Positions 40,101 to 49,052 of a stretch of DNA of 64,000 nt are shown piece after piece. The position numbers and the translations under genes are program-made. Every line of letters begins with the position of its first letter. The first letter of the stretch is position 1. The notes beneath the pieces were generated by a model. The model was given only the letters and a program-made list of their open reading frames with translations, ran no database searches and had not been told where the DNA came from. Source of the stretch: Dromaius novaehollandiae (lineage: Eukaryota > Chordata > Aves > Casuariiformes > Dromaiidae); NCBI RefSeq assembly GCF_036370855.1, contig NC_088117.1, positions 1,240,001 to 1,304,000 on the forward strand, written 5' to 3'.

Positions 40101-41558
40101 AGCTTGTGCTCAAGAGACCCTTCAGACCACATCTTTCACACCACAGTGTAGATGGAGGTTACCCTAGAGATGGTGGGGAGGCTTGGAAAAGAGGGTGTGG
40201 GTTACTATATTTTGAAATGTCGTCTCTACCTTGAAGCATCCCTGGGAGAGAGCCAACTGAATTTCAATGATCTGTTGCTTGAAACCTCTCCATTCTGAAA
40301 TTTCCTACAAAATGTCAATTCTGAGGAAAAAAGGGGTTTTGGAAATAGAATATTATGTTTCCAAAATAGTATCTGTTCCGTGGTGGGACCTTAAGAATTT
40401 CACCAGAGGTATTCAGCCCTGAATGCATTACATGTGATGTGATGAGGCAGCTGGTGCCTGCACCTCCATGAGAACCCCACAGCATTGTGTGCTAGGACTG
40501 TCTCTCTCAGGTCTTTCAGACTCCCAGACCAGCATATTCACGTTCTCAATTTTAAGTTAGCAGATTCCACAGGCTGTTTGTATTCATCAGGCTGTGATTA
40601 ATTCAAGTTATTGCTGGACTTGCAAGGAATCTTGGCTACCATGGATAGTGCACTTTTACAGGGCTCCTCAAAACTACAACCATTAATACTTGCATATTCC
40701 AACTCATCCTCTGCAGCAGCACATCACGTAAGCTGTTCAGAAGACAGGCAGGGCCTGAATGGAAACCTGTTTGTTTCTTGATTCAAGTTCCTTCATGTGC
40801 CAGTAGTTTCTAAATATTGACAAGTTCACATTTTCCAGCAAAATTATGTTTTCACAGAAAGTTTCCAGCCAACACTTCAGGGCACATTCATCGGAATGGC
40901 AGGACTGGTGACTAGACCTTAGTATGGGAGGGATGAAATGGTGTTACTGCAAGAGGATATCTTCTGCAGCGAAGTGATGACAGAAATCTGTGTGAATCCT
41001 TTGGAGGAAGGCTGCAATCTCTAGGGAACCTGAAAAAGAGTGGAAAAGAACAAAAGGAAACTCAAGCCGCACTGGATTGACAATGTCGTTTTGTGTTCAC
41101 ATCTCCAGCTCTGCCCATAAAAATGTGGTTCTTGTAGTCATCATTGAGGGCTGTCCCTGATTACAAACTTACCAGGTGGTTTAGTTGTTTCGTGGTACAC
41201 CACCTTCTAGGATGGTGTGAAGTTGTGGTTCATGGGCAATTCATCATAAACTTTTATAAAAAATCTCTTGGTGACTCTGTAACAGAATGCTCCAGAAAGC
41301 AGCAAGAATATCAAAGCCACAGAAGGCTTTAGTTTTTTTTAAATCAAATTTTATTGGGGTTTTCTCCATTTAAAAATTAAGCTTTATCTTCACTGTGATC
41401 TCTGTGGGAAGAACCAATGGAAGGTTTAGCTAGCAAAGGGGCAGGAAAGTGTGTAGGAGGGGTTTTATGCTGTAATTCCCATTCTCTAAAGCCCTAAAGA
41501 GCAAGAGGGCATGGGGAGAAGACAAGTGAAACTCTCACTGTAAAGACCAGCACTAGCT
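37101..41558. other. Non-coding stretch upstream of ficolin unit A
   Basis: No exon recognised. There is a short imperfect (TTG)n run at 37477-37505. The last few hundred bases should contain the ancestral promoter of unit A; no clear TATA box was seen. Confidence 0.45.
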
Positions 41559-41634
41559 ATGGGAAGAGCTGCCTAGCAAACCCTCCTAGCTTTACTCAGC
41601 CTCGCAGCAGTAGTGTATCAGGCCATTGCCCAAG
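41559..41634 (+). pseudogene. Ficolin A exon 1, signal peptide with internal stop
   Basis: ATG at 41559, donor CAAG|GTGAGT, phase 1. The reading is MGRAA, stop (TAG 41574-41576), then QTLLALLSLAAVVYQAIAQ. Compare unit [21 protein letters not shown]. The hydrophobic core, length and donor match, so this is the true homologous exon, with a nonsense codon. It lacks the Cys-Pro that ends exon 1 in unit C. Confidence 0.75.
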
Positions 41635-42492
41635 GTGAGTAAAAGACAAAACTGATTTATCTAATAACCTGGTTCTTAGAGGATCACATTATAGCTGAGT
41701 TGATCTAATGATGAGGACCATTCAACTTATTTAAACCCTTATTCAAACCTCTGCTGTTGGCTATACATTCATCTTCTTCTCCTTCACTACATTGTGTGGT
41801 CATGCAGTTGGAAGGTTCTGGCAAAACAAGCATTTGCTGTTGTATTAGCCAGCTGAGTTGATATCTTCTGTAAGCACAAGACCACTGGATCTCACATAGA
41901 GAGAAAATGGTCAGGAGAGTGATCATGGGCAAAGATGGAGAGGTGGGGATTGGAGTCTGACCACTTTTTCTGACAGCACACCACTGTTAAACTGACCTGG
42001 CTATCTGAATCTGCATCCTTAGGTAGAGAAAACATCTGCTCCTCAGTGCTCCCTTCATATGACTATGTATTTGGTTCAATTCCTAGGTTTAAATGCAAAT
42101 CTCATTTTGGGTTAACTATGGGAGCTCTTAACATTCTTGTCTGTCTAGGAAGGGAATGATGGAGTAAAGGACAAATGAGATCAGCCAAAAAGGTATATCA
42201 AAAAACCTCACTGTTAGAGGAGAAGGACAGAGACGAGGCAACTAAGAGTTTTCTCTATTGTGCCCTGTGCAGGAGGAGCAAGAGAAAAATTCTGGGATGG
42301 GGGCTGGTAAGGGAGGAAGTAAACCTACCTGTACTTGTGTTTCAACACACCACAACATGCATCATTTCATTACTAGCCAAAACCACTGGAGCTCTGCTGG
42401 ATTTCAGGAGTAGCACATGCTTCCTGCTAGACTACACAATTCACAGGTTGTGTAAGAGCTGTGGCTATTATAATTGCATTTTATGTCTCCAG

Positions 42493-42606
42493 AAGTCAAA
42501 ACCATGGATGCTGAGCAAAATAAACAACTCTCTCTTCCTGAAGGATTCACTGGAACCCTCGATGCCAGCGGCTCTGCGAGACTGCTTCTGCCTTTTGTCC
42601 CCAAAG
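42493..42606 (+). pseudogene. Ficolin A exon 2, collagen exon with lost Gly-X-Y
   Basis: Acceptor TCTCCAG, donor AAAG|GTAAAT, phase 1 at both ends, 114 nt, exactly the length of exon 2 in unit C (60021-60134). Aligned codon for codon it keeps V1, L12, G17, G20, A24-S25-G26 and K37-G38. It replaces the collagen glycines at 23, 29, 32 and 35 and turns the N-terminal Cys18 into Phe. The opening EVKTMD resembles the EVKMVG start recalled for human FCN2. The frame is open but cannot form a triple helix. Confidence 0.75.
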
Positions 42607-42975
42607 GTAAATTCCCCAAAACTAAGTGCGAGTCTGATAGATGGTGGGGAAGGGGAAATGACTTAATTATCTGCCTTATGGTGCTGATTAAAATCCAAGT
42701 TCAGAACTATGGACCTAGATATAAAAACATTGTCTGCAGTCATAGAAGGTCGTATCCTTCACTGACATAACGTGGACTGGCTTTGGTGACTCTAATGCAG
42801 TCCTGGTCTTCTGCATTTGGGAAAGGAGGGTCTATGATCTGTGGACTCTGCTGTGATAAAAATGCAAGGCCATGGTCTTGAGCAGATGAGAAAGCTAGGA
42901 CCTAACAAGATACTTTACTACCCCATGGTCATTTTACATGTTGCACTCCACCACTGTTTTTCTCTTCCTGAACAG

Positions 42976-43005
42976 GAGGCAAGGCTCTCCAGTCATGTAT
43001 CACAG
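42976..43005 (+). pseudogene. Ficolin A, candidate short third exon
   Basis: 30 nt between TGAACAG and CACAG|GTGAGT, phase 1 at both ends like ficolin collagen exons. It encodes GKALQSCIT with no Gly-X-Y pattern. Splice sites and phase are its only support. The 54-nt and 36-nt exons of unit C have no other visible counterpart here. Confidence 0.35.
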
Positions 43006-43514
43006 GTGAGTGTTTCCAACTCATGTTATGTGAGTTGCTACTTTATTTCATTGGAGTTGCAAAGTGTGGAATTGAGGGAGTAGAAATACATGGAAAAGCA
43101 TATGCAATTGACTCTGAATTCTGCTGATGCTTGTCTTTTTTTTTCTGTTCTATTAGCATTTCTGGCTTAAAAAGTGTTCAGTTTTACCAGGACCCCTATA
43201 AATCATAATGCATGACAGGTTACCCTGAAAGATAACTTAGTGACTTCCAGAATCTACTGTGAATCCTTGTCTACTTTGCCATCTTGAATCTGAAGAAGAT
43301 ACTTACATGTAAACAGCAGCTTCCTGATTTTTTTTTCCCCAATGCTTGCTAGGATTTCAGAAAAATGGTTTAATCCAGTTTTCCATAACTTTGGGCTTCA
43401 GAAAATCAGGAAACAACTTTTTGAAAAACCTAGTTCCATAAGAAGTCCTCAAACTGTCTTTGTTGGAATTTACTGCAGATTTCTTTAATAACAATTACTT
43501 GTCTTCCTGTGCAG

Positions 43515-43640
43515 GAGAAAAGAACTGCAAAGAACTGTTAGACAAAGGAAACAGGCTGAGTGGTTGGTACACCATTTATCTCCCAAACTGTATGGCCATC
43601 CATGTATTGTGTAACATGCATACGGAAGGAGGTGGATGGA
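43515..43640 (+). pseudogene. Ficolin A, fibrinogen-like exon 1
   Basis: Acceptor TGTGCAG. It reads [20 protein letters not shown], then [20 protein letters not shown] and GW, with the first disulfide pair of the domain. The donor lies in a run of gtaa repeats (GGA TGG A|GTAAGTAAGTAAG) and leaves one base. The next exon starts in phase 0, so the junction shifts the frame and meets a stop soon after. Confidence 0.85.
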
Positions 43641-44265
43641 GTAAGTAAGTAAGAGCGAGAAGAAGAATACTTGTAGAGAAAACATCTAATGGATTTCATT
43701 AGAGGTGGGATAGATTTTGTTTGAATAAGTTTGTCCCTAGAGAGGCCATCGCCTATTTGTCAGCATTGTATAATAACCTCTTGAAAACTGAAAATGAAAA
43801 CAGTTTTCTGCATACTGTCATGAAGATTCAGGATTTCTAAAGCAGAATTTCAGGCAAAATGGCTTCTGACTTTCCTGTACTGCAAGTCTCTTTGTAGTCT
43901 CAAACGAGCTGGGAGGTGGTTGAGCAAAAATGGAGGCTGGTGACCTGAAATGGTAATTAACTTAATACTGTTTCCTTAGAAAACAAGAAAAAGATAAAAA
44001 TGATAAGGCAAAAATGAGGACCTAGAAGGAAGGGCAAGGAAGTTTTCTCTGTGCTACAGTCAGTAAAATTTCTAAGGAAAGTCTTTCAAGTTAAATGAGC
44101 TTTGAACAATCTGGAAAATTGGGATCATTTACAATACTGACAGCATCTTTTTACCTTTTCCCCAAAATGAAATTTCAGTTAAATCAACAAAATATAAATC
44201 AACAAGACAATTTTATTCAGAAAGTCCAAAAATCCCATATCTGACTGTCTTTGCCCTCTCCAAAG

Positions 44266-44395
44266 GTCTTTCAGAGAAGAATAGATGGCTCCGTAGACTT
44301 TTTCCGTAACTGGGAAGAATACAAGAAAGGTTTTGGCAGCCAACTAACAGATTTCTGGTTAGGGAATGAATATATTCACCTTCTGACATCTTTTG
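44266..44395 (+). pseudogene. Ficolin A, fibrinogen-like exon 2
   Basis: 130 nt, acceptor TCCAAAG, donor TTTTG|GTAAGT. It reads [20 protein letters not shown], then [20 protein letters not shown]. Typical ficolin core; the frame is open. Confidence 0.92.
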
Positions 44396-45435
44396 GTAAG
44401 TATCGTGTTTTTCATTTACTTTGCCCCATCAGCTTCTCCCTCCGTACTTGATACAGAATTGTATTTGGTTAAAAGAGCTCTAAACTGCCTGTTAGGCAAG
44501 AAAAGAGACACTCTAAATGTAACTGTTCATTATTGAGTGTTTTTGTAGAATGAGACAGACTGTGGAATCATAATTGCCATCTAAACTTTGTTTATGTGGG
44601 CTCTTAATGGAAACCATTAGTAGCCATGAGGATCACCATTACATAGGACTGCAATGGTATAGGCTGTAACAGATAATATTATCCATAAGCAGCCTTGGCC
44701 AGAAAAATTTATATGCAGAGCTAATGGGTTCAGAGTAGTTGCTGTAGTCACACTTGCCTCAACAGGATTGTGAGGCAATGGACAAATAACCTGTCTGTCA
44801 AAATCCATCCTTGTCTTACAAAGAGAGCCTGCCTGGCAGGCTTGAAGCACAATAGCTGGGAGGTGTAAGGGCTGCTCTGTTTATGGTCTCTTGTTCAGGC
44901 TTCTTTTGTTACTTTCACAAACAAGAAGTTTGAAGCTACACAGAAAGTGCGGAGTGGAGCTAAGAAGACCTTTATTCCCAGACACTCATAGTACTGTTTA
45001 CACCAGACACAATCAACCAGGTTTTCAAGACACTGGAGATATTTCTTAGGGTTATTAGTTTTTCAGTTGAAGTTCTTGAAGACACCATCTTCAAATATCT
45101 CCCAGCTAAACCCTTGTGAGTTAGGCTTCGCCAGGCAAGGCTTTGAGCATGTCTTTACTTACGCTTAGTGTCATTCTGATGCTGGTGCATCTCGTCAGTT
45201 TTGTCCAACTCAGGTGGCAGCTTCTCAGCCAATGGAAGTAGGAAATAGCTCTGGGGAAAGAAAGGGGTGCTGGTGTCAGAGTTGCAGGAAAGGGCACCAC
45301 TTCTCAAGGAGGAAGCTGATGGTACTGAGTAGCATCTCTGACTCAAACATTGCATTCAGAAGCCTGTCTTACAGGTGTAAAACAATGATGGAAAACAAGA
45401 AGTGAATGTTTCACTTTCAAATCTGCTTTTTGTAG

Positions 45436-45570
45436 GTACTCAGGAACTTCGCATTGACCTCATGGATTTCAATTACAAACACACATTTACCAAGTATGAA
45501 TCATTCGAAGTATTTTCAGAGCAAGACAATTACAAGCTGAGTCTTGGAAGTTTCCTTTTAGGTACTGCAG
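45436..45570 (+). pseudogene. Ficolin A, fibrinogen-like exon 3
   Basis: 135 nt, phase 1 at both ends, acceptor TTGTAG, donor GCAG|GTGAGT. It reads GTQELRIDLMDFNYKHTFTK, then YESFEVFSEQDNYKLSLGSF. Intact. Confidence 0.92.
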
Positions 45571-46202
45571 GTGAGTGTTGGGCATCATCACAAACTTTCA
45601 TAGCAATAGCAAGTCTGACAAACGCAACAGCAGCACTGAAGAATAGCTTCAGCGTAAGCAAGACAAACTAGTTCCCAAGAAAAAACTCTTGCTGTCTCTT
45701 TTACGCCAGTCCTGAAGTTACAATCCACTCTTCCTTAGCCCTCACTCAGCCATTTTACATTAACATCAGTGTAACTAAAGTATGACTAATTCAATAGCTT
45801 AGGGACTGATTTATTTGAATTTCAAAAGGATCTTCTTGAATAAATTGGTTCAGATAAAATAAAAGCAGACCTCACTTTGTTATACACAGAATAGGGCCTT
45901 ACCTTCTAACGCTAAAGGTAGAGAGAGGGTTTTTTAATGGTTTAAGTACATTTACATGCTTTTTGTTTACTGCACTTGTCAATCTAAGTTGCTATCAGAG
46001 TTAGCAAAAGGTTTGGAAAGCCTTATATAGTGCACATAATTTGCAATATTTTCCCTTTTTTCCTAGATATTGCATGTTTACACTCAAGGACTAGTTCGTT
46101 ACTTTTTCTTTTCCAAACACGTTCTGCTGCTTTTTGAGAGACCTACTCATAGGGTTCTCTTGGGCAAAGACTTAATTTTGATTTTGGCTGAAATTATGTA
46201 AG

Positions 46203-46341
46203 TTTAACACAGCATAAGCTAGATCCAGTTAGTTTTGTCAGCTTCATTTGCCATTTCTGTATCAGTGTAGTGCTGTTTTTTCCCTAAGCCTTATACTTTC
46301 AGCCATTTGGAATGCAATTGCTAACTGCTCTGTGCCTAAGC
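46203..46341 (+). repeat. Direct repeat, copy 1 (last intron of ficolin A)
   Basis: 139 bp repeated at 46830-46968 with a constant offset of 627 bases, no indels and about three mismatches, all transitions (for example at 46213). The copies flank the last coding exon. Copy 2 starts at the stop codon and covers the first part of the 3' UTR. Confidence 0.95.
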
Positions 46342-46586
46342 TAAAGACCAATATTTTTGTGATAGGAAGATATGTATATTCCTCAATATGAAGACTGAAG
46401 TTATATCACTTTGAATTCTTGTGCAAATTCAAGATTAAATTCAGTTGTGCACTCAAATGCTAGCGATTTCGTAACTAGATACTGTTGTTAAAATGCTTTG
46501 TCCACCTTTTGGTAGTAGATGTGGACACTGTGGGGCTAGCCTGAATGCACTTTGCCATAAATACTAATATTGGTCCATTCTTTCAG

Positions 46587-46834
46587 GGGATGCATTGTCA
46601 GTCCACCATATGATGCCATTTTCAACTAAAGACCGAGAGCAAGATCCTCAGTCGAACAAGTGTGCAACAGCCTACAAAGGTGCTTGGTGGTTCCATGATT
46701 GCCTAGATTCCAGTTTAAATGGGATGTATGAGAATGGACAACACGATACATATGCACATGGTATAATCTGGAATACAGACAAAGGGTATTATTACTCCTA
46801 CAAACAGACTGAAATGAAATTTTGCCCATTTTAA
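46587..46834 (+). pseudogene. Ficolin A, last fibrinogen-like exon with stop
   Basis: 248 nt, acceptor TTTCAG, stop TAA at 46832-46834. It reads MPFSTKDREQDPQSNKCATA, then YKGAWWFHDCLDSSLNGMYE, and closes with YYYSYKQTEMKFCPF. The calcium loop is D-R-E-Q-D rather than the usual D-x-D-N-D. Lys stands before the Cys that forms the acetyl-binding cis-peptide, where human ficolins have Asn or Asp. Confidence 0.92.
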
Positions 46835-46968
46835 CACAGTATAAGCTAGATCCAGTTAGTTTTGTCAGCTTCATTTGCCATTTCTGTATCAGTGTAGTGC
46901 TGTTTTTTCCCTAAGCCTTATACTTTCAGCCATTTGGAATGCAATTGCTAACTGCTCTGTGCTTGAGC
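46830..46968 (+). repeat. Direct repeat, copy 2 (3' UTR of ficolin A)
   Basis: Partner of 46203-46341. It begins at the last codon and stop and forms the proximal 3' UTR. It matches no interspersed repeat I know, so it is best read as a local duplication. Confidence 0.95.
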
Positions 46969-47022
46969 AACAGTTCCATCATTCAGGTAGTCCAGGACAA
47001 AGTACGGAGGAAAAGAATTCTG

Positions 47023-47098
47023 AATAAAAGATTTGAGAATATCTGAATAGTTCATGTAAGCTGCTTTTCATTGTTAATGATTTTTAGAAATAAATAAA
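47023..47098 (+). terminator. Polyadenylation signals of ficolin unit A
   Basis: AATAAA occurs at 47023-47028 and, overlapping, at 47089-47094 and 47093-47098, about 190 and 260 bases after the stop codon. This spacing is normal for a ficolin 3' UTR. Confidence 0.6.
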
Positions 47099-48913
47099 AC
47101 TCTGAAATGTGAAGATTTCAAAAAATTACAACTGCTGTAGCCGTCTCCTTATAACTAGATGTTTGCTCTCCAAGACAGATGTTTCCTGAAATCTTGTCCA
47201 GTAATCACATGGCAGGGCTTCTACACAGGTGAATGGTAGAGATGACATGTTGTTTATGGATTTTTGGACTGGTTTAGCTCTTTTGGAAGGTGTTTATATG
47301 ATCAGAGTAGAACTAGATTAAATGACTGTCAGTAAACAAAGAGCTTGCCATCTTCTCGAAAGGCTAAATTTATTTTATTCTGCTGGATAATGGGGACAAT
47401 TGAGTGAGCTACACTTGGGGACAAGTGTAGTGATAAAGGATATCACTACACTTCCCAATTAGTCTTCCTGACTAACACTGACAACTGACCACTCATCTGT
47501 GTCTTTGGGAGAACTGTGGGAGAAGCTGTGGAAAACAGAAACTATACAGTTAACTCCTGGAAAAGTGCTTATGTTTGGATCTGACCTAGTGAACAGGCTA
47601 AGATTTATAGCCCATTTCCAGATTAAAAAAAGCCAATGTGGGGCCAATGGGTCAATAAGTATGCACTTTACAATTTGGTGCTGTAGACTAAGTCCATGAA
47701 GGAGAAACTCTGAGTACCAGACAGCATTATTAGTATCACAGGGCATTTCTCCCATTGCAGAAAAGTCAAGAACAACAATAAAATTTTGTTTGCTTCTGCT
47801 AGAGACTTGCCAGTAGACAGCAGAGCCAGCATAGGAGATTAGGCTGATGTACTGTTAAAGTCATGGCCCTACCTCTAGCAGCCTATACAGAAAGCATCAA
47901 AGGAAGCAAAAAGAAAGCTGTAATGGACATGTAAGGGATGGCTCACCCATAAATGGAGGCTCTGTCTTCACATACTTACTGACTTTAGTGTCACTTGCTG
48001 CCACCTGCATCTAAAATCTCCCATCACCCAGCCAGACATTAGCCCCAGCCTCTATTACCATGAAAACAGGTAACATCCTTGCCTTGCTGACTGGACCATG
48101 AGGAAGTTCACTACCTGATTCTGTAAAAAAGTTCCCCTTTTGAACTAAATTTCTGTGTGTCCTGGAAGGTTTAGCACTCAAATTTAAGAGGATGGAGAGC
48201 TTATCTTGTAGCATGGCAGAGAAGGTTGGCATCACACACCATTGCTGCTTTTGTCTGTGAACTTCTAAGTGCTCTATGAAGGCAGGGTGCCATGACTGCA
48301 GCTAAGCAGAGGCACAAAGGGTTTGTCCATACTTGCACATGGATACGAGGCTATTGCAATTCTTATGACCAGATGCTCTGACAGTGCAGACAGACAGTCG
48401 TCTCGCCTGGTCCCCACAAATGCAGAGACTGCCCTGGGGAGCGTGCGACACCAAAATCTTTGTAAGCTGCCGGGCATTGCCAGGCAGGCTGCATGCAGAC
48501 AGTCTACCAGGCATCTGTGCTGTCAGGAGGTGGAAAAATGCAGAGTAAGGGCTGCTCCCCACAGCTCTTGCATTCACCCCTCCAGTACATTGCCTGAGAA
48601 GCCAATTCACCTGCCTGCAATCACAGAACATATTGAAGGAGCACTCAGGACTGCCCACACTCATCTCCCAGTGAAGTTCTGCATGAACTGGAATGTGCTG
48701 ATGCATCAGAGTGGGGAATCTGTTTCCACAACATGACCACCTGTGAAAAAGGCAACTATATGAGACTCTGGGATCCAGGAAAAGGCTGCTTATCGAAGAG
48801 TGGATTTCTCAAATTGCTATTTAATGAAACAATAACTAGCTGGTGAGGTGGAGGGAGGGATAGTGAACTAGGAAAGGCAGCCCTTGGCTGGTACGTTTTT
48901 CCATGCTCCTCAG
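47099..48913. other. Spacer between ficolin units A and B1
   Basis: Frames of 134 and 137 codons face each other at 48.3-48.7 kb but show no ficolin or other family feature. No upstream exon of unit B1 was found here. Confidence 0.4.
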
Positions 48914-49052
48914 GAAATAACAAGCTGCATATAGATTTTGAGGACACTGGTGGCAAGAAATATTTTTCTAAGTACAGGTCATTCCAGATTGTGGAGGAGC
49001 CTGAAAATTACAAGTTGATTCTGGGGCAAATGGTGACTGGTGATGCAGAGAG
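48914..49052 (+). pseudogene. Ficolin B1, isolated fibrinogen-like exon
   Basis: Acceptor CTCCTCAG. It reads GNNKLHIDFEDTGGKKYFSK, then YRSFQIVEEPENYKLILGQM, homologous to exon 45436-45570 of unit A. The homologous part is also 135 nt long (48914-49048, ending GCAG). The base pair after it is AG instead of GT; the next GT is four bases on (GCAGAGAG|GTAAGG), so using it shifts the frame. No partner exons were seen within 3 kb. Probably a remnant of a separate ficolin copy. Confidence 0.8.

Larger units (their letters stand above)
41559..46834 (+). pseudogene. Ficolin unit A, probable pseudogene with open fibrinogen-like exons
   Basis: Seven exon candidates on the plus strand: 41559-41634, 42493-42606, 42976-43005 (weak), 43515-43640, 44266-44395, 45436-45570 and 46587-46834. 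The last four encode a full fibrinogen-like lectin domain, from [20 protein letters not shown] through [13 protein letters not shown] and TKYESFEVFSEQDNYKL to a stop at 46832. Ficolins are secreted pattern-recognition lectins that start the lectin complement pathway. Three defects are visible: a TAG at codon 6 in the signal peptide; loss of the collagen helix and both N-terminal cysteines in exon 2; and a phase clash between 43640 and 44266, where the upstream exon leaves one base while the downstream exon needs phase 0. A functional gene with an undetected first exon, or sequence errors, are alternatives. Confidence 0.8.

Noticed and set aside
48302-48736. Facing frames of 134 and 137 codons between ficolin units
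   Set aside because: The two overlap in opposite directions, carry no ficolin motifs and have no supporting splice sites.
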